Shown here piece by piece: positions 5,252 through 12,464 of a stretch of DNA of 14,355 bases; the stretch's first letter is position 1; every line of letters begins with the position of its first letter. Position numbers and translations under genes: made by a program. Source of the stretch: Xanthobacteraceae bacterium. Its GTDB lineage: Bacteria > Pseudomonadota > Alphaproteobacteria > Rhizobiales > Xanthobacteraceae. The notes below the pieces were generated by a model. The model was not told the origin of the DNA, did not search any database, and was given only the letters and a program-made list of their open reading frames with translations. The stretch covers positions 1 to 14,355 of the forward strand of contig JASHRY010000371.1 of assembly GCA_030037105.1 (NCBI GenBank), in the 5' to 3' direction.

Positions 5252-8128
5252 TTACTCCGCCGCCTCCACGGTCGCGGCGACGCGACGGCTCTTGCGCACG
5301 AGCTCATTGTATTGCTCCTGCCATTCCGTCGGGCCGTTCGAGGGCGAGATTTGAACCGCGGTCACCTTGTATTCGGGACAACTGGTCGCCCAGTCGGCAT
5401 ACTCGGTGGTGACGACGTTGGCTTGCGTGTTCGGGTGGTGGAACGTCGTGTAGACGACGCCCGGCGCCACGCGCTCGGTGATGAGAGCGCGCAGCGTGGT
5501 CTCGCCGGCGCGGCTCGCGAGCTTCACCCAATCGCCGTCGCGGATGCCGCGCTGTTCGGCGTCGTGCGGATGAATCTCCAGCCGGTCTTCGTCGTGCCAC
5601 ACGACATTGGCGGTGCGCCGGGTCTGCGCGCCGACATTGTACTGGCTGAGAATGCGACCGGTGGTGAGCAACAGCGGATAGCGCGGGCCGACTTTCTCGT
5701 CGGTCGCGATATATTCGGTGACCATGAACCTGCCCTTGCCGCGCACGAAGCCGTTCATGTGCATGACCGGCGTGCCCTCCGGGGCCTTTTCGTTGCATGG
5801 CCACTGAATCGATCCGAGTTCCTCAATGCGTTTGAACGACACGCCGGCAAAGGTCGGCGTCAGTCGGGCGATCTCATCCATGATCTCGGACGGGTGATTG
5901 TAACGCATGGGATAGCCCATGGCCTCGCTGATCAGGCAGGTGATCTCCCAATCGGCATAGCCGGCCTTCGGCTCCATGACCTTGCGCACGAGCTGGATGC
6001 GGCGTTCGGCGTTGATGTAGGTCCCGTCCTTTTCCAGGAAGGTCGAGCCGGGCAGGAACACATGCGCGTAATTGGCGGTTTCGTTCAGGAACAGGTCCTG
6101 CACGACGGCGCATTCCATCGCGGCGAGGCCGGCGGCCACGTGGTGCGTGTTGGGGTCGGACTGCAAGATGTCCTCGCCCTGGATATAGAGCGCCTTGAAC
6201 GAGCCGTCGCAGGCCGCATCGAGCATGTTGTTGATGCGCAGCCCGGGCTCGTTGTCGAGCGTTTTGCCCCATGCCGCCTCGAACATGGCGCGCACAGCGT
6301 CGTTGGCGATATGGCGATAGCCGGAGAACTCGTGCGGGAACGAGCCCATGTCGCAGGAGCCCTGGACGTTGTTCTGGCCGCGCATCGGGTTCACGCCGAC
6401 GCCGGGCCGGCCGATGTTTGCCGTCGCCATGGCAAGATTGGCCAGCGCCATGACCGCGGTCGAGCCCTGGCTGTGCTCGGTGACGCCGAGGCCGTAATAG
6501 ATCGCGCCGTTGCCGCCGGTGGCGTAGAGCCGCGCCGCGCCGCGGATATCCTCGGCGGGAACGCCGGTCGCCTTGGCGACCGCCTCGGGGCTGTTGCGTT
6601 CCTCGGCGACGAAGGCCGCCCAATCCTGGAAGGCGTCCCATTCGCAGCGCTCGCGCACGAACTGCTCCTTGACCAGGCCTTCGGTCACGATGACGTGAGC
6701 GAGCGCGGTGAGGATGGCGACGTTGGTGCCGGGCAGGATCGGCAGGTGATAGGCCGCTTCGATGTGCGGTGAGCGCACGAGATCGATGCGCCGCGGATCG
6801 ATGACGATGAGCTTGGCGCCTTGCCGCAACCGCTTCTTCAGGCGTGAGGCGAACACCGGATGCGCGTCGGTCGGGTTAGCCCCCATCACGATAGCGACGT
6901 CGGTGTGCTCGACGGAATCGAAATCCTGGGTACCGGCCGAGGTGCCGAATGTGGTGCTTAAGCCATAGCCGGTCGGCGAATGGCAGACGCGGGCACAGGT
7001 GTCGACATTGTTGTTGCCGAAGGCCGCGCGCACGAGTTTCTGGACCAGGAAGGTCTCCTCGTCGGTGCAGCGCGAGGAGGTGATGGCGCCGATCGAACTG
7101 CGGCCGTATTTCGCCTGGATGCGCTTGAATTCCGAGGCGACGCGGGCGATCGCTTCCTCCCACGACACTTCGCGCCACGGTTCGGTGATCTTCTCGCGCA
7201 GCATCGGCTTGAGGATGCGCTCCTTGTGATTGGCGTAACCCCAGGCGAAGCGCCCCTTGACACAGGAATGGCCGCGGTTCGCTTTGCCGTCCTTGTACGG
7301 CACCATGCGTACCACCTGGTCGCCGCGCATTTCCGCCTTGAAGGCGCAACCCACGCCGCAATAACCGCACGTCGTGACCGCGGACCATTCCGGCTTGCCT
7401 TGCTCGATCACCGCCTTCTCGATCAGCGAGCCGGTCGGACAGGCCTGGACGCAGGCGCCGCAGGAGACGCACTCGGATTCGATGAATTTCTCCTCCATTC
7501 CGGCGGCGATGATGGAATCGAAACCGCGGCCGGAGACCGTCAGCGCGAAGGTGCCCTGCACCTCCTCGCAGGCGCGCACGCAGCGCGAGCACACGATGCA
7601 CTTGGCCGGATCGAAGGTGAAATAGGGATTGGACTCGTCGATGCCGGGATTGCGGTGGCGTGCGCCGTCGAAGCCGTAGCGCACGTCCTCAAGCCCGACC
7701 GCCGCCGCCGTTTCCAAGAGATCGACGTCGGGGTGCTTGGTGCGGTCGAGCGAATCCACCGCATGGTCGGAGACATAGAGCTCCATGACCCCTTTGCGAA
7801 TGCGGTCGAGGCGCTCGCTCTTGGTGTGCACCACCATGCCGTCGGCGACCGGCGTGGTGCAGGACGCCGGCGTGCCGGCGCGGCCTTCGATCTCGACCAG
7901 GCACAGCCGGCAGGAACCAAACGCTTCGAGCATGTCGGTCGCGCAAAGCTTCGGAATCTCGATCCCGGTCTCCATCGCCGCGCGCATGATCGAGGTGCCT
8001 TCGGGCACCGAGATTTGTCTGCCGTCGATCGACAGCGTGACCGTCCTCTCCGCCTTTGAGCGCGGTGTGCCGTAATCGACCTCTTGCACCAGCGTGCGCG
8101 TGACGGGAGATTCTTGGATGAGCGACAT
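5252..8128 (-). CDS. fdsA: NAD-dependent formate dehydrogenase alpha subunit (Mo-bis-MGD catalytic subunit)
   Basis: 958 residues from the ATG at 8128, supported by AGGAG seven bases upstream; a longer open frame to 8173 overlaps fdsB and is rejected. It oxidises formate to CO2 at a molybdenum centre in the cytoplasm. The [2Fe-2S] domain has C62, C73, C76 and C90. Two ferredoxin-type [4Fe-4S] sites have C177/C180/C183/C187 and C220/C223/C226/C230. The Mo-proximal [4Fe-4S] site CGYCGVGC...C has C254, C257, C261 and C289. The catalytic site DTCARVCHSPT gives C382 and H383. The Mo ligand is encoded by TGC, so this is not a selenoenzyme. The C-terminal cofactor-binding domain includes TTGRILSQYNVGAQTRR. 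One thing is very odd: the His(Cys)3 site normally reading HxxxCxxC...C keeps H122 but has S126, R129 and V135 instead of cysteines, without any gap. The gene lies 10 bp after fdsB and 4 bp before fdhD. Confidence 0.97.
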   Translation of the reverse strand: MSLIQESPVTRTLVQEVDYGTPRSKAERTVTLSIDGRQISVPEGTSIMRAAMETGIEIPKLCATDMLEAFGSCRLCLVEIEGRAGTPASCTTPVADGMVVHTKSERLDRIRKGVMELYVSDHAVDSLDRTKHPDVDLLETAAAVGLEDVRYGFDGARHRNPGIDESNPYFTFDPAKCIVCSRCVRACEEVQGTFALTVSGRGFDSIIAAGMEEKFIESECVSCGACVQACPTGSLIEKAVIEQGKPEWSAVTTCGYCGVGCAFKAEMRGDQVVRMVPYKDGKANRGHSCVKGRFAWGYANHKERILKPMLREKITEPWREVSWEEAIARVASEFKRIQAKYGRSSIGAITSSRCTDEETFLVQKLVRAAFGNNNVDTCARVCHSPTGYGLSTTFGTSAGTQDFDSVEHTDVAIVMGANPTDAHPVFASRLKKRLRQGAKLIVIDPRRIDLVRSPHIEAAYHLPILPGTNVAILTALAHVIVTEGLVKEQFVRERCEWDAFQDWAAFVAEERNSPEAVAKATGVPAEDIRGAARLYATGGNGAIYYGLGVTEHSQGSTAVMALANLAMATANIGRPGVGVNPMRGQNNVQGSCDMGSFPHEFSGYRHIANDAVRAMFEAAWGKTLDNEPGLRINNMLDAACDGSFKALYIQGEDILQSDPNTHHVAAGLAAMECAVVQDLFLNETANYAHVFLPGSTFLEKDGTYINAERRIQLVRKVMEPKAGYADWEITCLISEAMGYPMRYNHPSEIMDEIARLTPTFAGVSFKRIEELGSIQWPCNEKAPEGTPVMHMNGFVRGKGRFMVTEYIATDEKVGPRYPLLLTTGRILSQYNVGAQTRRTANVVWHDEDRLEIHPHDAEQRGIRDGDWVKLASRAGETTLRALITERVAPGVVYTTFHHPNTQANVVTTEYADWATSCPEYKVTAVQISPSNGPTEWQEQYNELVRKSRRVAATVEAAE
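7724..7765 (-). other. degenerate His(Cys)3 [4Fe-4S] site inside fdsA
   Basis: The codons cover residues 122-135 of FdsA. The expected pattern HPLDCLTC....DC is replaced by HAVDSLDRTKHPDV, giving Ser (TCG), Arg (CGC) and Val (GTC) at the three cysteine positions. The flanks MELY.SDH before and AVGL.DVRYG after are in register with the family as I remember it. No other frame of this stretch restores the cysteines, so a sequencing frameshift does not explain it. Confidence 0.85.
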
Positions 8129-8135
8129 AGCGCGT

Positions 8136-8140
8136 CTCCT
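8136..8140 (-). promoter_or_regulatory. ribosome binding site fixing the fdsA start
   Basis: AGGAG on the minus strand, seven bases before the ATG at 8128 and overlapping the fdsB stop. It decides between the 958-residue form and the 973-residue open frame. Confidence 0.8.
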
Positions 8141-9692
8141 ATTCAGCGGCCTGCAGGCGCGGTGGCGCCGCAAAATCTTCGGGGAAATGGGTCAGCGCGC
8201 TCATCACCGGATAGGGCGTGAAGCCGCCGAGCGCGCACAGCGACCCGAACTTGAGCGTATGGCAAAGGTCCTCCAAGAGCGCCGTATTGGCGGCGCGGTT
8301 CTCGCCGCGGATGATGCGGTCGATGACCTCCATGCCGCGGATCGAGCCGACCCGACACGGCGTGCACTTGCCGCACGATTCGATGGCGCAGAATTCCATG
8401 GCGAAGCGCGCCTGCTTGGCCATGTCCACGGTATCATCGAATACCACGATGCCGCCATGGCCGATCAGGCCTTCGCGCGCGGCAAAGGCCTCGTAGTCGA
8501 AAGGCGTATCGAACAGCGCGCGCGGAAAATAGGCGCCGAGCGGGCCGCCGACCTGCACCGCGCGGACCGGGCGGCCGCTGCGCGTGCCGCCGCCGATGTC
8601 GTCGACCAGTTCGCCCAGCGTGATGCCGAAGGCGGTCTCGAACAGGCCGCCGTGCTTGATGTTGCCGGCGAGCTGGATCGGCATGGTACCGCGCGACTTG
8701 CCCATGCCGAAATCGCGATAGAAGGCGCCGCCCTTGTCCAGGATGATCGGCACCGAGGCGAACGACAGCACGTTGTTGATGACCGTCGGGCGGCCGAACA
8801 AGCCCTTATGCGCCGGCAGCGGCGGCTTGGCGCGGACAACCCCGCGCTTTCCTTCGAGACTGTCGAGCAGCGAAGTTTCCTCGCCGCAGACATAGGCGCC
8901 GGCGCCGACCCGCACCTCCATGTCGAAGGCGTAGGATGAATCGGCGATCCGGTTCCCGAGCAGTCCGCCGCGCCGCGCCGCGGCAATCGCCGCCTCCATG
9001 GTGGCGGCCGAGTGTGGATATTCGGAGCGGATGTAGACATAACCCTTGGTCGCTCCGACGGCGATGCCGGCAATCGCCATTCCTTCGATCAGCACGAAGG
9101 GATCGCCCTCCATGATTATGCGGTCGGCAAAAGTGCCGCTGTCGCCCTCGTCGGCGTTGCAGATGATGTATTTCTGCGGCGCCTCGGTCTGCGCGACCGT
9201 GCGCCACTTGATGCCGGTCGGGAATCCGGCGCCGCCGCGTCCGCGCAGGCCCGATTGCACGACCTCATCGACGGTCGCCTGCGGACCGAGCGAGAGCGCA
9301 CGTTGCACGCCTCGACATCCCTCGTGCGCACGATAATCTTCGAGCGAGCGCGGATCGACGACGCCGCAACGCGCGAAAGTGAGCCGCGTCTGCCGTTTGA
9401 GCCAGGGAATCTCCCCCGTCGGGCCAAGCCGCAACGGATGCGCGCCGTTGCCGAGGATGGCGCCCAAGAGGTTTTCGGCATCGCTCGGCGCGACCGGGCC
9501 ATAGGCGATACGACCGGCCGGCGTTTCGACTTCCACCATGGGCTCGAGCCAGTAAAGCCCGCGCGAGCCGGTGCGCACGATCTCCACCGCGACGTTCCGC
9601 CGGGCCGCCGCCGTGCGAATCGCGGCCGCCACCTCCTCGGCGCCGACCGCCAAGGCCCCGGCATCGATCGGTATGAACAGTCGCAGCATCAT
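8139..9692 (-). CDS. fdsB: NAD-dependent formate dehydrogenase beta subunit (NuoF-like, FMN/NAD site)
   Basis: 517 residues. It takes electrons from FdsA through Fe-S clusters and reduces NAD+ at FMN. The N-terminal ~110 residues form a thioredoxin-like domain as in other FdsB proteins. The NuoF core follows: GLRGRGGAGFPTGIKW (148-163) binds FMN, CNADEGDSGTFADR (178-191) with EGDP belongs to the FMN/NAD site, YVCGEETSLLDSLEG (267-281) is conserved, and the [4Fe-4S] ligands are C440, C443, C446 (ESCGKCTPCR) and C486 (SLCALGG). All expected residues are present. The start is the first of two tandem ATGs, overlaps the fdsG stop as ATGA, and has GGAGG seven bases upstream. Ten bases separate its stop from the fdsA start. 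Confidence 0.97.
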   Translation of the reverse strand: MMLRLFIPIDAGALAVGAEEVAAAIRTAAARRNVAVEIVRTGSRGLYWLEPMVEVETPAGRIAYGPVAPSDAENLLGAILGNGAHPLRLGPTGEIPWLKRQTRLTFARCGVVDPRSLEDYRAHEGCRGVQRALSLGPQATVDEVVQSGLRGRGGAGFPTGIKWRTVAQTEAPQKYIICNADEGDSGTFADRIIMEGDPFVLIEGMAIAGIAVGATKGYVYIRSEYPHSAATMEAAIAAARRGGLLGNRIADSSYAFDMEVRVGAGAYVCGEETSLLDSLEGKRGVVRAKPPLPAHKGLFGRPTVINNVLSFASVPIILDKGGAFYRDFGMGKSRGTMPIQLAGNIKHGGLFETAFGITLGELVDDIGGGTRSGRPVRAVQVGGPLGAYFPRALFDTPFDYEAFAAREGLIGHGGIVVFDDTVDMAKQARFAMEFCAIESCGKCTPCRVGSIRGMEVIDRIIRGENRAANTALLEDLCHTLKFGSLCALGGFTPYPVMSALTHFPEDFAAPPRLQAAE

Positions 9693-10189
9693 TGCTGCGC
9701 CTCCGTCAGCAAGGTCTCGAGACGCCCTTCATCGAGCCGGCCGACAACCCGGCCATCCAGCATTGCCGAGGGCGCCAGGGCGCACAAGCCGAGGCAATAA
9801 ACCGGTTCGAGGGTGACGCTGCCGTCGGGCGCAGTGCGTCCCATCGATAAGCCAAGCCGGGTTTCGGCGTGGCGGGCCAGCCGATCACCCCCGGCAGCCT
9901 GACACGCCTCGGCACGACAGAGTTTGAGCACGTGTCGGCCCGCGGGCTCGCGGCGGAAGTCGTGATAAAAGGTGACGACGCCGTGAACCTCGGCGCGCGT
10001 GACGTTCAAAGTCTTCGCAATCAACGGCTCGGCGGCTTCATCGATATAGCCGAATTGCTCCTGAATCGCGTGCAGAATAGGCAGAAGCGGTCCCTCGCGA
10101 TCCAGGTGCTCTCGGATGCACTGAAGCGCGATTCCCTCATCCCAAGGAGTCCGGTCCCGATTGCGACTTCCTTGATGTAGTGTGGACAT
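9689..10189 (-). CDS. fdsG: NAD-dependent formate dehydrogenase gamma subunit (NuoE-like)
   Basis: 166 residues from the ATG at 10189. The frame stays open to 10321 and other ATGs lie at 10204, 10207 and 10216. I prefer 10189 because the conserved PWDEGIA...IREHLDREGPLLPILHAIQEQFGYI block follows after only about 15 residues, as in homologs, and GGAGA precedes it. It is a thioredoxin-fold subunit carrying one [2Fe-2S] cluster, with ligands C91 and C96 (KLCRAEACQAAGG) and C132 and C136 (VYCLGLCALAP). AEVHGVVTFYHDFR (66-79) is the usual family signature. It is the first gene of the operon, and its stop overlaps the fdsB start by four bases. Start-site confidence is lower than family confidence. 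Confidence 0.94.
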   Translation of the reverse strand: MSTLHQGSRNRDRTPWDEGIALQCIREHLDREGPLLPILHAIQEQFGYIDEAAEPLIAKTLNVTRAEVHGVVTFYHDFRREPAGRHVLKLCRAEACQAAGGDRLARHAETRLGLSMGRTAPDGSVTLEPVYCLGLCALAPSAMLDGRVVGRLDEGRLETLLTEAQQ

Positions 10190-10240
10190 CCGGGCGCTCT
10201 CCATCATATGGGCCATTATGCGCCGCCGCGCATGTCGCCC

Positions 10241-10298
10241 GGAATAAATATGCACTTTATAGTAATTACAAAAGCTTTCCCATAAATAGGCTTTTCGA
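10241..10298 (-). promoter_or_regulatory. AT-rich promoter/operator region of the fds operon
   Basis: A sharp AT-rich island in a GC-rich window, 50-110 bp upstream of the fdsG start. It holds two adjacent 8-bp palindromes, GTAATTAC (10262-10269) and AAAGCTTT (10271-10278). On the minus strand TTGTAA is followed about 15 bases later by TATTTA, a possible -35/-10 pair with short spacing. This is the natural place for RNA polymerase and an activator; the exact elements are tentative. Confidence 0.45.
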
Positions 10299-10365
10299 CG
10301 CGCCCGATTTTTGCGCTGCAATGGCCGCAGACCTTTCCCTCGGTCATGGGCCTTAGCCCAATGAG

Positions 10366-10392
10366 GGGAATCGACCGTGCGCTACGATTCCC
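10366..10392. repeat. inverted repeat GGGAATCG / CGATTCCC
   Basis: Perfect 8-bp arms around an 11-base loop, about 180 bp from fdsG and 190 bp from the dpgC-like gene. No U-tract follows on either strand, so an operator or RNA structure is as likely as a terminator. Confidence 0.5.
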
Positions 10393-10528
10393 GACATGCA
10401 AGATCGGCGAGACCGATAAGTGAAATCGCCTCAATCACCGCGGTCGCGCACAGCTTGACCCACCCCAATTTGCGGTCGTGAGCCGCCCTTTTACCGGATG
10501 CGGCACGGCCGCTACACCTGCGAGCTAC

Positions 10529-10558
10529 TTCAAGAAAGAACGTGGCTCTTGCTATGCT
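10529..10558 (+). promoter_or_regulatory. candidate promoter of the dpgC-like operon
   Basis: TTCAAG (10529-10534) and TATGCT (10553-10558) are separated by 18 bases and end about 25 bases before the GTG start. The match to the sigma-70 consensus is modest, and no better pair was seen close to the gene. Confidence 0.3.
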
Positions 10559-10570
10559 GCGGCCAATACC

Positions 10571-10577
10571 AGGGAGG
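10571..10577 (+). promoter_or_regulatory. ribosome binding site fixing a GTG start
   Basis: AGGGAGG ends five bases before the GTG at 10583. This is the strongest such site in the region, and it decides against the in-frame start at 10478, which would add 35 non-conserved residues. Confidence 0.8.
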
Positions 10578-10582
10578 TTATC

Positions 10583-11938
10583 GTGCAGCATCTTGCCGTC
10601 CGCTCCATCCCCGACGAGCCGGCCTTCGGCGCTTCGCTGTCGCGCGACGCCGAGGCCGCCAGCGCCTACGCCGCCGGCGTCGAGGCGGCCGTGCAATCTT
10701 TCGGTCCGAAGGCCGAGCGCAAAGGCGAACGGCGCACCGAGGCGGAGGCGCTCAAGGCGAGCGCCCGCGACGTCAAGGACCGTTTCTTCCGCCGCCACGC
10801 CGTCGCCATCTACGACGAGATGACCGGTGGCGGCGCGCGCGCGTTGCGCGTCTCCGAATTGGCCGCGGCAGTCGCGAGCCGTTATCCGGACCTGCTGCCG
10901 ACGCGCCAGCGGCTCGACGCCGAACGGGCGCTGATGCGGCAAAGCGCCAAGGAAGGCTACGAGATCGATCAGGGCCTGTTCATCGCCCGCGTTCTCGCCG
11001 ACCGGCGATGCGGCACGCATCTCCTGCACGCCATGCTCAAGCCGAAGCGCGAGGCGCTGGAACGCCTCGCCGAATTCCGCCGCAGCGGATTTGCCGACCT
11101 CGGCGAGGCGACAGTCGAACGCAGAGGCAAGGTTGGCCACGTCACCATGACCAATCCCAAATTCCTCAACGCCGAAAGCGACGCCACCACCGTTGCCACG
11201 GAAATCGCGGTCGATCTCGTGCTGCTCGATGACGCGATCGAAGTCGGCGTGTTGCGCGGTGGAATCGTGCAGCATCCGAAATATGTCGGCCGTCATGTCT
11301 TCGATGCCGGCATCAACCTCACGCATCTTTATTACGGCCAGATTTCGTTCATCGAATTCTTGATCGAGCGCGAGCTGGGGCTCCTGAGCAAGATGTATCG
11401 CGGGCATTGGCGCTCCGACGCCTGCGACGATCAGCTCGAGGATTTCGTTGAGAAGCCGTGGGTGGCGGCGGTCGAGGCATTTGCCATCGGCGGCGGCTGC
11501 CAGCTCCTTTGCGTCATGGACCGCGTGCTCGCCGAACCCGGTTCCTACTTCAACCTTCCGGCGAGCAAGGAGGGATTCATCCCCGGCGCTGCCAATCTGC
11601 GGCTGCCGCGGCTCGTCGGCATCAAGCTCGCGCGCGAGGGCATCTTCTTCGAGCGCGCCTTCCATGCCGACACGCCGGAGGGGCAGATGATCTGCGACGA
11701 GGTCGTGCCCACGGAGCAAATGGACGCGGCAATTGAAAGGAACGCCCTGCAATTGGTGCGCGCCGGAATGACGAGCACGGTCGGCAACCGCAGGGCGCTG
11801 CGGGTCGGGCAGGAGCCGTTATCGGTCTATCGCCGCTACATGGCGACCTACAGCCGGCAGCAGTGCTTGTGCCTCTATGACCCGAGGCTCATCGACAATC
11901 TCGAACAGAGCTGGAAACCCGCGAGCCGGCGCATGTGA
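10583..11938 (+). CDS. DpgC-like cofactor-independent acyl-CoA dioxygenase (crotonase superfamily)
   Basis: 451 residues from a GTG start. DpgC of glycopeptide-antibiotic clusters converts 3,5-dihydroxyphenylacetyl-CoA and O2 to 3,5-dihydroxyphenylglyoxylate and free CoA, without metal or flavin. Similarity is seen in the N-terminal helical domain, with EGYEIDQGLF (124-133), and in the crotonase core: RGGIVQHPKYVGRHVFDAGIN (225-245), EKPWVAAVEAFAIGGGCQLL (290-309) and KEGFIPGAANLRL (329-341). Residues recalled as important in Streptomyces toyocaensis DpgC align at a constant offset of nine: Glu189 to E198, Ile235 to I244, Arg254 to R263 and Gly296 to G305. Oxygenase chemistry is therefore plausible, but no DpgA-type polyketide synthase is present, so the natural substrate is probably a different (aryl)acetyl-CoA. 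It leads an operon with a thioesterase and an acyl-CoA ligase. The alternative is an ordinary hydratase/isomerase, which I consider less likely given the N-terminal domain. Confidence 0.85.
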   Translation: MQHLAVRSIPDEPAFGASLSRDAEAASAYAAGVEAAVQSFGPKAERKGERRTEAEALKASARDVKDRFFRRHAVAIYDEMTGGGARALRVSELAAAVASRYPDLLPTRQRLDAERALMRQSAKEGYEIDQGLFIARVLADRRCGTHLLHAMLKPKREALERLAEFRRSGFADLGEATVERRGKVGHVTMTNPKFLNAESDATTVATEIAVDLVLLDDAIEVGVLRGGIVQHPKYVGRHVFDAGINLTHLYYGQISFIEFLIERELGLLSKMYRGHWRSDACDDQLEDFVEKPWVAAVEAFAIGGGCQLLCVMDRVLAEPGSYFNLPASKEGFIPGAANLRLPRLVGIKLAREGIFFERAFHADTPEGQMICDEVVPTEQMDAAIERNALQLVRAGMTSTVGNRRALRVGQEPLSVYRRYMATYSRQQCLCLYDPRLIDNLEQSWKPASRRM

Positions 11939-12014
11939 CGCCGGTCGGCGCGCGCACCGGACGGCGGATGCTCGGCTCGGGCTTATATCCTCCTCCGCGA
12001 AGCGGGAGAATAAC

Positions 12015-12032
12015 GTGACGGTGCGGCGATGA
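12015..12032 (+). other. five-codon leader ORF overlapping the thioesterase start
   Basis: GTG ACG GTG CGG CGA TGA, with GGGAG six bases before the GTG and its stop overlapping the thioesterase ATG as ATGA. The thioesterase ATG itself has no good site at normal distance. Ribosomes loaded here could reinitiate at 12029. The call rests on spacing alone. Confidence 0.3.
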
Positions 12033-12433
12033 GTGCTTCCGAAACGTCCGCCGCCGGCACTCCGCCGCCCGAACGCGGCTCGGCGACGCGGGTGATCGTC
12101 GCGGCGAAGTACACGGTCGCGGCGCTCGTTCCGGGCATGCCGCCGGTGGCGGCGACGCCGTACCTGGTCGCGGTCGCCGAGATGGCCTGCGGTCGGCTGG
12201 TGCAAGATCTGCTCGAGCCGGGGCAGATCACGGTCGGCAGCCGGGTGGTCATCGATCATCTCGGTCCGAGCAAAGTGGGCGCCGAATTGTTGATCAAGGC
12301 GGCGCTGGTGAAGCGGGAAAGAAACCGCTTCAAATTCTCGGTTCGCATCGAGGACGGCGAGCGTACCGTCGCGGTCGTCGAGCACGAGCGCGCTGCGGTC
12401 TCGCCGCAGAAGATCATGAACGCGTTGGGCTGA
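12029..12433 (+). CDS. FlK-type hotdog-fold acyl-CoA thioesterase
   Basis: 134 residues, full length for the family. It resembles FlK, the fluoroacetyl-CoA thioesterase of Streptomyces cattleya: ATPYLVAVAEMAC (42-54), LLEPGQITVGSRVVIDHLGPS (61-81), and a C-terminal HERAAVSPQKI. The FlK catalytic triad Thr42-Glu50-His76 corresponds to T43, E51 and H77 with identical spacing (+8 and +26). It should therefore hydrolyse a small acyl- or aryl-CoA thioester; fluoroacetyl-CoA specificity cannot be inferred. The first ~20 residues are Ala/Ser/Pro-rich and look disordered. It lies 90 bp after the DpgC-like gene and 31 bp before the ligase. A likely role is release or salvage of a CoA ester made in the same pathway. 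Confidence 0.88.
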   Translation: MSASETSAAGTPPPERGSATRVIVAAKYTVAALVPGMPPVAATPYLVAVAEMACGRLVQDLLEPGQITVGSRVVIDHLGPSKVGAELLIKAALVKRERNRFKFSVRIEDGERTVAVVEHERAAVSPQKIMNALG

Positions 12434-12464
12434 GCCGCGGCCGTGTGGAGAGGAGATCGATCGC

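Larger units (their letters stand above)
10190..10582. other. divergent intergenic region between fdsG and the dpgC-like gene
   Basis: 393 bp without a convincing gene; short open frames here have no family features. It must hold the promoters of both operons. An AT-rich island (10241-10298) faces fdsG. An 8-bp inverted repeat lies at 10366-10392, a 5-bp hairpin TGGGC-CTTA-GCCCA lies just upstream of that near 10347-10360, and a promoter-like pair faces the dpgC-like gene at 10529-10558. Confidence 0.7.

Noticed and set aside
5246..6772. 508-codon plus-strand open frame opposite fdsA
   Set aside because: A shadow of codon usage in fdsA; no recognisable motifs.
6983..6985. Selenocysteine at the formate dehydrogenase active site
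   Set aside because: The codon for the Mo ligand reads TGC (Cys), not TGA.
8129..8173. Longer N-terminus of FdsA starting at 8173
   Set aside because: It would overlap fdsB by more than 30 bp and adds an Arg-rich stretch; the ATG at 8128 has AGGAG at ideal distance.
10190..10321. Longer N-terminus of FdsG starting at 10321
   Set aside because: It would run through the AT-rich promoter island and add 44 residues not typical of the family. A start at 10216 cannot be fully excluded.
10382..11752. 456-codon minus-strand open frame opposite the DpgC-like gene
   Set aside because: No motifs, and it would cross the divergent promoter region; the plus-strand gene has strong family similarity.
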